Source: Triticum aestivum (Eukaryota; Streptophyta; Magnoliopsida; Poales; Poaceae). From it: 64,000 nt of DNA. The stretch's first letter is position 1. Each line of letters begins with the position of its first letter. Shown here in pieces: positions 34,217-44,741 of the stretch. The stretch covers positions 22,424,579-22,488,578 of the forward strand of contig NC_057811.1 of assembly GCF_018294505.1 (NCBI RefSeq). The letters run 5' to 3'. The notes beneath the pieces are model-generated. The model worked only from the letters and a program-made list of their open reading frames with translations, searched no databases and was not told the origin of the DNA. A program made the position numbers and the translations under genes.

Positions 34217-34538
34217 TATAACAAAGGGCAGGATGGTCTGTCAAGAAAATACCCATGAAGATCTGTCACGTTTCTGAGTCCGCCTTGGGCCAGCCCATTA
34301 GTGTTATGTACTGTAGCACGGTTAGACGCCCATTAGTGTTATGTACTGTAGCACGGTTAGACGCCCATTAGTGTTATGTACTGTAGCACGTATAACAAAG
34401 GGCAGGATGGTCTGTCAAGAAAATACCCATGAAGATCTGTCACGTTTCTGAGTCCGCCTTGGGCCAGCCCATTAGTGTTATGTACTGTAGCACGGTTAGA
34501 CGCCCATTAGTGTTATGTACTGTAGCACGGTTCGAAAA
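34217..34538 (+). repeat. Nested tandem repeat: 174-bp unit containing 35-bp units
   Basis: The outer unit starts tataacaaagggcaggatgg at 34217 and again at 34391. Inside it, 35-bp units starting cccattagtgttatgtactg occur about 2.8 times in the first copy (34294, 34329, 34364) and about 1.8 times in the second (34468, 34503). Units are adjacent with no spacers, so this is not a CRISPR-like array. Confidence 0.9.
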
Positions 34539-34562
34539 TCCAAAAATAATCATGTGCCTGTT

Positions 34563-34608
34563 AGGAATCGAACCCAAGATCCCGAGCAGAGGTGAACTTG
34601 CTAATACC
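34563..34608 (-). mobile_element. tRNA-like (SINE-type) remnant
   Basis: On the minus strand, GGGTTCGATTCC (34564-34575) matches a Pol III B box. GGTATTAGCAAG upstream (34592-34606) is a weak A-box match. It lacks a full tRNA cloverleaf. It could be a tRNA-derived SINE piece or tRNA-like DNA inside another transposon. Confidence 0.3.
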
Positions 34609-34950
34609 ACCAGAACAAAGACGATTTGGTGATATATATGCAGAGTTTACTTTGAACTAGAATGGACGTACTGTAGGAGTTTTATTTTGGAAATACTGTA
34701 ACATAACGAAATTGGTACTGTACAAGCTGGCCGGACACTGGTATTGTAGCTAAAGAGTTTTTTCTCTCCCTATAATAATAAAGCACGGATTGATTTTATC
34801 GGGTTCACCGTCACAATACGCTTCTTCCCGTGAATTTACGCTTTCAGTTTAAATTTAAAACGTATACGCGAGGTGGTACTAATAAAATTTGATGCGCCGC
34901 ACGCTAGCCTCGCTAAAAAACCTGTCACGAAACCTGGGCCAGCCCAGATC

Positions 34951-35018
34951 CAAGCGGGGATCGAACACAAGACTTCACACAAGAAACCACCCTGAAAGGA
35001 CCAGCCGAGCTAGCGCCG
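34951..35018 (-). mobile_element. tRNA-derived (SINE-like) segment with A and B boxes
   Basis: On the minus strand, TAGCTCGGCTGG (35001-35012) matches the Pol III A box and GTGTTCGATCCCC (about 34954-34966) the B box, at tRNA-like spacing. The following sequence shares cctgtcacg and gggccagccca with the region around 34261-34297, so the two tRNA-like pieces belong to related elements. Not a functional tRNA: the arms do not close. Confidence 0.45.
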
Positions 35019-35471
35019 GTTATCTATCACAATCAGCCGATTTTTCTTATGTTAATCGGCTTCGCCCGTCTAGCAGAATTTCTAGGTTGATCTGTCTTGG
35101 GCCTCACTCCATCCATCCATCCTTTGCAACGTGGCCCAAGAATACGGTAAAAATAATTACTCGATCGAACTCCTAATCCTAACCTCACGAACTGTTCACA
35201 AGATAATCCCATATCGTTTTTCTTTATAAAATCCCACCAGTTTAAATATGTTAGTGAGCTCAAAACAATAAGCAGCCTCGAATCAAGGATTCTTTCAAAG
35301 AAGGAATTAATGGGAGAAAGACCCAACATATATTGGCCTAAATCGGTGTCTACAAAGAGAGAAGTTGGGAGGGAAAGGAAGGAGGGAGGGCAAAGAAAAG
35401 GGAGAAGCACACAAGGAGATGGAGACCACGAGGTGCATGGTATAATAATAGAAGGAGGGATTGCGGAATTG
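35019..35471. other. Non-genic, no recognised feature
   Basis: Nothing recognised beyond a purine-rich block at 35350-35410. Confidence 0.4.
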
Positions 35472-35569
35472 TTTAAGAAGGAATCAGCGTTAAACGGGAA
35501 TTGAGGGCTGCCATGCATGATTTAAGAAGGAATCAGCATTAAAGGCATTTGAGGGCTGCCATGCAAGAT
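35472..35569 (+). repeat. 49-bp tandem duplication
   Basis: Two adjacent units beginning tttaagaaggaatcagc at 35472 and 35521, both ending around gagggctgccatgca, with a few substitutions. Confidence 0.85.
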
Positions 35570-36844
35570 GCGTAATTAAAGGGTGGGGATCAATATACTT
35601 GAATGGGCTGGTTAGTTTCTCGACCAAATTATGTGTAGGGTTACTCGGTGGGATGTGCTCTGGCAAAAAGAAACTGCGACCATTTTTTTTCAAGCATTCT
35701 GACTTGAGAAGAAATACAAAAATATGACAACTTATTTCATGGAGGAGCCGATGGCTTCATGACATCAGAAATTATCACCATCCTAAATGGTACGTGTAGG
35801 GTGTAGCTCACGAAGAGTGTCCCTGATGGCCAACTCGACGGGATTAGTTTTCAAAGTATAAACACTCCCTTGCGCTGGCGTGTCTCAATTGCAGGTGTTT
35901 CATGTAGAGGCTGAGATCACCGTGTTTGGATTGGTCACGTTCGAACGCATTGCCTTCAGGTGGACACTGTGGCCACTATTGATGAGGATGGGAAGGAGTA
36001 TAATTTCAACTAGAGGGCATAGACCTTTGGAAGGTCATGAGTTGTGTTAACTGAGCTAGGCGCAAAGGATTTTTTTTCTCCTGTTGCAACACACGGGCAT
36101 TTTTGCTAGTATAGCTAAAAAGAACTAATGTGTTTTCTCCTCTTTTGGAATATTTTTTAAATGAAACGTTTTCCAAAATTTGAACTTCTTTGGGACATGA
36201 TTTTTTTTCAAATTTGTGCACCATTTTTTTATGAAAATATTTTGATATTTTGATTTGTTTTAAATTTGAAGAACATTTTTTTAAGATTGTAAACATTTTA
36301 CTGAAACTACAATTTTTTTTTGAAAATGCAAAACTGGGCCAAAACCCAAAAAATTTGACATGGTGCCTTGAATTGGTCATACGAGGCCATGAAAAATGGG
36401 GCTATTTTAAGGAAAATACAAAACTTATCGAAAACCAAAACAACTTGTCATGGTGCCTTGGATTGGTCATATGAGGCCATGAAAAAAATTAGGGCCATTT
36501 CAAGGATGTCGAAAAACAACGTGCTCTCAGACGGACCCTTCTGGGCAACCTGAACACACTCCATTGAACATGATGTTTTTGTAGATATCCTTGAAATTAC
36601 CCCAACTTTTGCTACTAGATGAATATGCTAATGGTAGGCATCCATGGCAGGTTTGAATGACTTTCGACACTGTATGTAAGTTGCAACATGTCTAGCCATT
36701 TATCGACCGAGAAAACTTTAGAAAATGAAAAACTTGTCAAAAACCCAAGCAACTTGGGTTGGTGCCTGGAATTGGTTATACAAGGCCATGGAAAAAAATA
36801 TTGGGGGCATCGATGCCTACCATGGGTATGCCACCTGCTGGCAA
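35570..36844. repeat. Non-genic DNA with ~90-bp diverged repeats
   Basis: The phrase tggtgccttgaattggtcat...gaggccatga recurs at 36361, 36451 and, more diverged, near 36760. 36100-36320 is AT-rich. It looks like the internal or subterminal part of a DNA transposon into which the Gypsy element is joined at about 36845. No coding region found. Confidence 0.5.
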
Positions 36845-37552
36845 AAGTTCGATTACGCCTCCGTATATCACCCTCAGACAAACGGTTAGGTCGAAAGAGC
36901 TAACGGCCTGATAATGAGCGGCATCAAACCTAGACTAGTGCGATCCGTGCAAGAATCAGACAAGCACTGGGTTGAGGAACTCGATTCCGTACTCTGGGGG
37001 CTGCGGACCACGCCCAATCGCACGACCAGATATACACCTTTCTTCATGGTGTACAGAGCGGAGGCGGTCTTGCCTTGAGACATTATTCATGGCTCACCTC
37101 GAGTGCGCATGTACGAAGAGAGAGAAGCCGAGATCGATCGACAGGACGATCTGGACGGCCTGGAGGAGGAGCGCGATGTCGTGAAGGCCCGTTCTGCATT
37201 CTACCAACAACAGGCTTGGCGATATCAAAGCAGAGAAGTATGGGCAAAGACTTATAACGTCGGGGAACTCGTTCTACGCCTACCAGATAAGAAAAAGAAC
37301 AAGCTCAAGCCCAAATGGGAGGGTCCCTTCATTATAGATAAAGTTCTCACTGGAGAAGCCTATCACCTTCGCAATGCTTCGGATAATCGCTTGGAGCCAA
37401 ACCCATGGAACGCTACCCGGCTCCGAAGATTCTACGCCAAAGTCCGCACACATACCTTTTTCCTCGTTCCTTCTTTTCTCCTATTCACCTTGTTATTTTT
37501 TTCTCGTTTTTATACGACTTCCAGCTCGTGTTCGGACAAACTGCACACTTAA
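36845..37552 (+). pseudogene. Gypsy integrase C-terminal part
   Basis: The frame reads ASVYHPQTNG then TAG (36887-36889) where Gln is expected, then VERANGLIMSGIKPRL, VLWGLRTTPNR, TPFFMVYRAEAVLP and a TGA (37076-37078). It continues with the linker helix and the chromodomain-like GELVLRLPDKKKNKLKPKWE followed by GPFIIDKVLTGEAYHL and RLRRFYA. This is the typical C-terminal end of Gypsy integrases. Two in-frame stops and loss of the catalytic core make it nonfunctional. Confidence 0.85.
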
Positions 37553-38257
37553 GGGGTATACATCCTTAAATGTACATACCCCACGATACCTGGGGGCTTC
37601 TTTTCACAGAAGCTTATTATTATTATTATTCGAGCATCAAGCTCACCATATATATGTGTCGTCTGATCATATATGTCTTTTCTTTGCCATTATATGCACC
37701 TTTATGACTTAAGTTTTTGCCAAACTGGGTTGCCTGGCTCCTGTGCTTATGCCCTACATTCCCGCTTGTTCGGCTAGGGCATAAAGGGAGCACCTCTGCG
37801 ATTGTTACAGCCGGGTTATCCCGACGTGTACCTCAGACGGGTGAAGCCGAAAGCTAGCGTTCTTAAGGGAATAATTGGTCGGCGGACAAAAGACGAGCTG
37901 CCCTTGTTGCAATATAAGCCCCCAAAATATAACGTGTGCTGTGATTTTTAGCATCACAGCTTAGGCATGCACAAAAATGCATGCTGGCCCAGGGAGAGGA
38001 ACCCTTAACGGAACTATTCTCTCTGGAAGATGTTTCTTATGATCAACTGTAATATAACATAACTCCCCGAATACAACGTGTCTGTTCAAGCGACTATGAC
38101 CGGACTGCCTGGTTTCCAAATGTACTTTGGTGTCTACCGACGGTATAGTATTCGGAAACACTCCAAACCTTGGGTTTCGGAGGGTGAAGCAGAAGGTCTG
38201 CCATGACATTCGTTTTACAATTCGGCTGGAGATAAGTCTGCCGATAAAAGTACATTG

Positions 38258-38800
38258 CTACATGGACTCACAAACTTCTTCCTCCTCTAGACCATCTAAC
38301 AGGTTATCTAGTTTACAATCTTGTTGTGAAAACTTGGCGGCTATCTTTACTTGGTCGTACACCAAGCTAACAGGAATTTCTTGTCCATCTGGTCCCCGAG
38401 GTCTGACCCGGGCCATATGATTCGGATCAAGTCCGGTGTACCACGTTTTCACCATGGCCCAGGCCTCTCGTGCGCCTTCGCGGCATGACGATATCTTCCA
38501 TAGCCCAAAACGGTGACGAGCTCCCTTGAACAAATTCACGAGTTCCTCCATACTTCTTGGAGGAGAACCAGATGGCCATAAAGCTTTAGCGATGTTCCTC
38601 ATCGCCTTCCGAGCTCGCTCATGCACTTTGGACAGCTCTTGTAGCAGATCGCCTTGGAATCCGGACACTTCTCCTTCGGGCCGCCCAATCAGCACACCTA
38701 CAGAAACAAACTTGTTAAATTTTCCATCAGGGGACCGTACGAAAGTATGGTTAAAGAGCATACTGAATATGCCACCTTTCAGCTTTCTGTTCTCCTTCAA
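38258..38800 (-). pseudogene. Antisense retrotransposon ORF, downstream segment
   Basis: Minus-strand frame of 180 codons, rich in charged helices: ELSKVHERARKAMRNIAKAL, then PSGSPPRSMEELVNLFKGAR, WKISSCREGAREAWAMVKTW, and LDPNHMARVRPRGPDGQ. This composition is familiar from the antisense ORF of Grande/RIRE2-type Gypsy elements. It continues upstream in other frames (39239-39589 reads MSGDLAGHASTNPTPDPAPR). Its role in the element is unknown. Confidence 0.6.
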
Positions 38801-40554
38801 GGCATCCGCTAGTTGGGCTCGTATGTCCTTCAGCTCTTCGGCTTGCTTGATGTTTGCATCTTGTAGTTTGTTCTTCTCATTAATGGTCCGTGTTAATACA
38901 CGTTGAACAGCGGCTTCTCTCCCTTTGGACAGCTCTTAGCCTCTCGCCCAACCGGTCTGACGATCCTGCCGTTGCATACAAAAACAATGCATAGTGGGAA
39001 TCATTGTGGGTATGGAATAATATTCTCCGGATACTGTTGTGCTTACCATCAGGTGCCCCTAGGATTTCTTTAAATCTTCAAGTTCGGTGGTGGCAACAGT
39101 TAGCCTAGTCCGGCATTCTTCCAGCTCCTTGGATAATGTGTTATTCTTCTTCGTGAGTACCTGATGGCATAACGACCCTTAAATCAGTTGGGCCAACTGC
39201 TTCAAGGCTCGGGGGCTACTGGCACATGATTATTAAACCTATACAAAAATTCTTACCCGCATATCCTTTGAAAGTTGGTGAGTGGCTCTGGCAAGCCCAT
39301 CCCGAGCAGCTCGGATGTATGCATCCGCTGAGCTGAAAGCATTGAATGCTTCTTCGGTGAAATTTGGGTCGCGCATAGCCGCCCTCCGGCGCTGATGGTT
39401 CATCGCACTCTCCACTTCGGAGTTGGTGACAGATACATTATCCAAATCCTCGGTGAGAGGACAATTCGACATTGCACCCGTATCAACCCTGGTCCTTGGG
39501 GCAGGGTCCGGGGTCGGATTGGTTGATGCATGACCGGCGAGGTCTCCGGACATAGTCCGGCGTATGCTCTTCCTAAAGGTGCGGCACAACAGGAAACGTC
39601 ACAATCTGGTACGTTAGCCTAGTGCATATTAAAAACCGTACCTCTTTGGTGAGGGTGAGGGCTCGGAAGTATCACCGTCCGCCTTTCTTTTCGAAGACCC
39701 GCCCTGCGCAGGCGTCGCCCTCTTAAGGGACGCCTCCGATACGGCGTGGCGAGACAAGTGCCGCCCCTTTGGAGCACGAGACGGTGCGGTGGGTGAGGCG
39801 CAATGAGAAAACTCTTTTGGAGGAGACGTCTCCTAGGTACTTACGTGGGAGGAGGGGAGAAGGCCGGGGCCATCGGCTATAATGGCCACTTCGTAGCTCG
39901 CCTGATAAAAGACCCCCTCCTTGAGCTCTATAAGTATATCCGGATCTTCTTCCTATCCGGGACCTAGGTCTCTAATGTGGACCTCTGGCTGCGGAGCGGG
40001 GCTGTGGACCCCCTCGACAACCTTTCTCCACTCCTATTAAAAATAGCTGGATTAAATTCGACTAGTGCAACTCGGGAAGGGGATTAAGTGGAGCCAATGA
40101 TCGATGAAAACTCACCCACGGGATGGGATTGTGCATGGAAAAACCTTCCTGCCATTTCAAACGAGTGAAGTCTTTTTTCTCCCCTTTGAAAAGATCAGCC
40201 AACATGGCGGCCAGGGCGGCAAAATTATCCGGACCCTTGCGACCATAGCGGGAGGCGTTGTCCTCCCCGTTGTAATGCCCACACGGGAAGCCCTCTGGAT
40301 TGGAGTGGCTGAACACATCATGTTATTGAAATCGCCATTACCTCGATTATGGATAGTCCGGAGTTGGCGAGGACTCTGATCTTGCTTGCTAGCCTCTTAA
40401 CCTCCGCACTGTCCTCTTCCTCAAGGCTTCGGGGACGCCAGCTGGTGCGCTTCTTCAAAGGAGCGGTGGAGAATTCGGGAAGACCACTCTGGATTGGATC
40501 CGGGAGAACAACGTCTTCTATGTAGAACCATTCCGAGGGCCACTCTTCAGACGC

Positions 40555-40851
40555 CTACTTCGGAGTGCCGGATAGGTATCCTGTCCCGGCTATGCGCCAC
40601 ACTTCGGCACCGCCCACCTCGAATATAGATCCCTTATGGGAGTGGGGGGCGAGGCAGAAAAATTTCCTCCATAGCTTGAAATGGGCCTCACAGCCTAGGA
40701 ACAGCTCGCAAAGAGCAACAAAGCCCGCAATGTGCAGGATTGAGCCCGGTGTAAGACAGTGCAGTTGGAGGCCGTAATACTCCAGGAGACCTCTGAGGAA
40801 AGGGTGGATCGGAAACCCTACACCTCTCAACAGGAAGGAAACAAAGCACAC
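40555..40851 (-). pseudogene. Antisense ORF with 'putative gypsy type transposon' domain
   Basis: Minus-strand frame reading FLLRGVGFPIHPFLRGLLEY, then YGLQLHCLTPGSILHIAGFV, ALCELFLGCEAHFKLWRKFF and CLAP. This matches the conserved block of the Pfam family called putative gypsy type transposon (often named Transposase_28), found in antisense orientation between pol and the 3' LTR of some grass Gypsy elements. Neighbouring minus-strand frames at 40062-40316 and 40855-41130 are further broken pieces of the same ORF. Confidence 0.7.
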
Positions 40852-41362
40852 CCTCTACCCTTCAGTGGGATTGGGGAAATTCTCTGCCAGGACTTCGCCG
40901 CTGATGGACGTTAATCCAGCCCGAACGGGGACTAAATCCACGGGAGGCAGGTATCCCTGTATCTGAAGTTTATTCAGATGAGCGTGGGATACCGAACAAC
41001 TTTCCCAGTCTCCTTTTCGAGGGCCGTGAGGGCGTGAGGAGGAGCTAGGAGTGCTGGCCGTGTTTGAGCGATTTTCTGTGGGAAGATCTAAGGATTTCTG
41101 CGTGGTGTGGAATGGCATCTGAGACCTCATCTATTTAAATAGACGCTTTCCCTATGCGGTCAAGGGATTATTTGCAAAACTGTTTAGACCCTTCGTATTC
41201 ATCCGACGCGTGGAAGCCGAGATGGTGGCGGCGCAGAAGGCGAAGAGTGTGGTATTCAATGCAAAGCCAAACTATCCAAGGTATAATGAAGAACCTGCCT
41301 TGCAAAGCTGAAGGCATAAAACCAGATGTGGCGTCGTCATTGAAGGCAAGTTTGGGGGCTAC

Positions 41363-41834
41363 TGAGGGAGTCCTGGACTAAGGGATCCTCGGGCGTCCGG
41401 GCAATGTGATATGGGTCGGACTGATGGGCCGTGAAGATGTAAGATCGAAGGCCTTCCCTTGTGTCCGGTTGGGACTCTCCTTTGCGTGGATGGCAAGCTT
41501 GGCGTCCGATGTGTAGTTTCCTTCCTCTGTAAACCGATTTTGTACAACCGTAGTCCCATCCGGTGTCTATATAAACCGGAGGGTTTAGTTCGTAGAGGCT
41601 ATCACAAATCACCGAGGCTAGACATCTAGGGTTTAGCTATTACGATCTCGAGGTAGATCAACTCTTGTAACCCCTATATTCATAAAGATCAATCAAGCAG
41701 GAAGTAGGGTACTACCTCCATTAAGAGGGCCCGGACTTGGGTAAACATTGTGTCCCCCGTCTCCTGTTACCTTTGATCCTCAGACGCACAGTTCGGGACC
41801 CCCTACCCGAGATCCGCCGGTTTTGACACCGACA
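41363..41834 (+). mobile_element. Gypsy 3' LTR, 472 bp
   Basis: Starts TGAGGGAGTCCTGGACTAAG and ends GTTTTGACACCGACA (TG...CA). It contains a TATA box (TATATAAA, about 41568-41575) in gtgtctatataaaccggagg, then the leader-like agggtttag segment. It is preceded by a purine-rich tract and followed by the foldback element. Confidence 0.9.
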
Positions 41835-41837
41835 ATG

Positions 41838-42947
41838 ATCTTCTTATGAACTTAATACTCTAGATGCATACTGGATAGCGGTCGATGTGTGGAGTAATAG
41901 TAGTAGATCTAGGCAGGAGTTGGTCTACTTGTCATGGATGTGATGCCTATATTCATGATCATTGCCTTAGATATCCTCATAACTATGCTCTTTTCTATCA
42001 ATTGCTCAACAGTAATTCGTTTACCCACCGTATGCTTTCTTCCAAGAGAGAATCCCCTAGTGAAAACTATGGCCCTCGGGTCTTTTTTTATCATATTATT
42101 TTCAGATCTATAAAATCAAAAACACAAAAATACCTTGCTGCAATTTATTTACCTTTATGTTATTTTGCACTTTTACTTATCTTTTTATATCTATCAGTAT
42201 CAGATCTCATCCTTGCAAGTAACCGTGAAGGGATTGACAACCCCTTTTATCGCGTTGGGTGCAAGTTTTTGCTTGGTTGTGTAGGTGCGACCATTGGTGA
42301 CTCATGTGTTCCTCCTACTGGATTAATACCTTGGTTCTTGATGCGGCTTGAAGCTACGTCGGTATTTCCCCAAAGAGGAAGGGATGATGCAGCACAACGA
42401 CGGTAGGTATTTCCCTCAGTGATGAGACCAAGGTTATCGAACCAGTAGGAGAACCAAGCAACTCTACGTAAACAACACCTGCACACAAATAACAAATACT
42501 CGCAACCCGACGTGTAAAAGTGGTTGTCAATCCTTTTCGGGTAGCGGCGCCCCAAGGCAGGCAAACGGACGTGAGAGAGTTGTAAATATTGATAGATCGA
42601 ACGCTAAATAAAATAAATTGCAGCAAGGTATTTTTGTATTTTTTGGTTTAATAGATCTGAAAATAAAAGGCAAATAAAATAGATTGCAAAGGCAAATAAT
42701 ATGAGAGAGAGACCCGGGGGCCGTAGGTTTCACTAGTGGCTTCTCTCGAGAAAAATAGCAAACGGTGGGTGAACAAATTACTGTTGGGCAATTGATAGAA
42801 CTTCAAATAATCATGACGATATCCAGGCAATGATCATTATATAGGCATCACGTCTAAGATTAGTAGACCGACTCATGCCTGCATCTGCTACTATTACTCC
42901 ACAAATCGACCGCTATCCAGCATGCATCTAGTGTATTAAGTTCATGG
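41838..42947. mobile_element. Foldback element with ~0.5-kb inverted arms
   Basis: The left arm (41838 to about 42375) and the right arm (about 42395-42947, reverse complement) match along their length. The shared outer end is gaacttaatac...ctagatgcat and ctggatagcggtcgat, followed by gtggagtaatagtag, then tctatcaattgc and cacccaccgt. A short centre (about 42376-42394, gatgcagcacaacgacgg) separates them. No transposase seen. The Gypsy 3' LTR abuts the left arm. Confidence 0.85.
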
Positions 42948-43199
42948 AGAAATGGAGTAACGCAATAAGAACGATGACATGATGTAGATAAAATCTATCT
43001 CTACTCCTAATGGAGCAGTTGGTAGTCTCCGTTCCAGGTTTATTTTCGTCCCACCTCATCCGGTTTTTTTGGGTACCTTTTTTGGTACCTCCTCCCACCT
43101 CCTGCCGCGTAACGCTGACCGGTAAAAACCGAAAAAAACACGTACCAAAACCTCCGCCAGCCCCATCGCTCTTCAGGTCGCGCCCTCCCATCGCTCTTC

Positions 43200-43345
43200 A
43201 GGTAATGCAACGAAATAAAACCTACGACGGTTAACCAGCGAAAAAAAACCCCGCCTCGTCACATGCCCTCGAGCGAAAACGTAGGAGGATTGAGCAGCGA
43301 AAAAAAACCCCGCCTCGTCACATGCCCTCGAGCGAGGACGACTCG
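43200..43345 (+). repeat. 59-bp direct repeat in the Helitron 5' region
   Basis: ccgcctcgtcacatgccctc followed by gagcga occurs at 43251 and 43310, preceded in both by an A-rich run. Probably a local tandem duplication of promoter-proximal DNA. Confidence 0.8.
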
Positions 43346-43460
43346 CACGCCAGTCTCCCTGCACTGGATCGTCGCCGCCGCCGCCCTTCATCCGTTCGCC
43401 GCCGCCCCAGTCGCACAACGAACCCGCCGAGCCGTTCCCCATCTGGACACGCGATCCGCC

Positions 43461-43790
43461 GCCGCCGAAAACGTCCGTGATCCGGCGCAGATCGACGTTC
43501 AGTTTACCGGCGCAGATTCGGCGCAGATCCGGCGCAGATCCATCAGGTATGACGTCCGGTTTACCTATACCCATCACATCTCATACAACCATCACAACTC
43601 GCCGATGCATCTCATACAAACATCATATAGGTATCACGCGCACGCCGCCGCCGCCGAAAACGTCCGCGATCCGGCGCAGGGAGACGTTCAGTTTACCGGC
43701 GCAGATCCATCAGGTATGACGTCCAGTTTACCTATACCCATCACATCTCATACAACCATCACATCTCGCCGATGCAGCCGATGCATTGAT
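43461..43790 (+). repeat. 189-bp tandem duplication in the Helitron 5' region
   Basis: gccgccgaaaacgtcc starts at 43461 and again at about 43650. Both copies continue through gacgttcagtttaccggcgc, atccatcaggtatgacgtcc and tacctatacccatcacatct. The first copy also contains a short gcgcagatccg expansion. Confidence 0.85.
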
Positions 43791-44741
43791 CCACCGCCGC
43801 CAAACACGTACAGGATCCGGCGCTGATCGTTTTCGAGGAGACGCTGACGAAATATATGTATCTCATACAGCCATCACATCTCATACACCCATCGCATTTC
43901 ATACTCCCATCACATCTAATACACACACATCACATTGCAAGTTGGTAGTGCGTTCACAATGGCCATCCCACATACGTCATGAGTGAGACTTCAGTATCCT
44001 GTTCCAGTGAAAAATTAGATGTAGCATTCTGTAGGCACACTTAGTCATTTTCTAATTGAATCTTGCATGAGATAGTAGACATTTCCAGTTGAAGCAAAAT
44101 CTATGTACAAGTTCGATTTTATCCTAGGGGTGTGAGTCAGGTCATGTTAAATGGTAACATTTACTAATGTATATAAGCCACGACAGATGCATGTAGAATC
44201 AGCTCACAAGTCATCAAGATTTTATTTCTTTGTATGTTCGCCTTATAAGTATCAAGAAACTTGTTTGCTAACCTGAATATAATTCTCAACTGATGGCTAA
44301 AATGGCAGGCAGAGAAAGAGCAGATCTGATCAAAATACCTGGTAGAGCACCCTACAACAAACCTCCAAAATGATTAGCGGCATTCGATCATTTCACAGTG
44401 CCTGCAGAAATAAAATCGGAATAGTAATCAGGACAAAACCTTTTTTGCAGAAGTGCACTCTAAATTCAGATATAACGTTTTCAAAAATCCAGTGATGCTA
44501 AACAGGACATATCTTGCACATATTTGAAGAAGCCAGCATCATCCCGCATTGGTCATGGCAGTGAGAAACAATTAGAAGTCCTAAAACAGAGTAGGATCTA
44601 TTAGAGAAAATTTGAAAAGGTGTGTTAGTATGTGACCATAAAATAAGGTTGTAGACAGACCAGGAATACTCGTTTAGATCATCATAATTACACCATGTTG
44701 AATGTGGTGTTTTTCCATGCTGGATTTTTTCTGACTCCTAC
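43791..44741. other. Helitron interior without recognised coding exon
   Basis: 43850-43940 holds a short run of atctcatac(a/c)cccatcac-type repeats. A minus-strand block near 44410-44345 has splice-like borders (CTGCAG/, /GTATTT) but every frame contains a stop or is too short to judge. Confidence 0.35.

Larger units (their letters stand above)
36845..41834 (+). mobile_element. 5'-truncated Ty3/Gypsy retrotransposon with antisense ORFs
   Basis: The element starts abruptly inside integrase and runs through a long spacer to a complete 3' LTR. The 5' LTR, gag, protease, reverse transcriptase and most of integrase are missing. The spacer contains minus-strand ORFs of the class known from Grande/RIRE2-like elements. 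The polypurine-like aagtttgggggctac lies directly before the LTR. The body is followed by ATGAT (41835-41839), the expected place for a target duplication, but no left copy was found. Confidence 0.8.

Noticed and set aside
34294..34532. Regular 35-bp repeats resembling a CRISPR array
   Set aside because: Units are directly adjacent with no variable spacers, and the host is a plant nuclear genome.
34763..34790. Second possible Helitron 5' end (TCTCTCCCTATAATAATAAAGC)
   Set aside because: The AATAAAGC phrase is suggestive, but the preceding base is T rather than the A of the A/T target, and no matching 3' end or genes were found.
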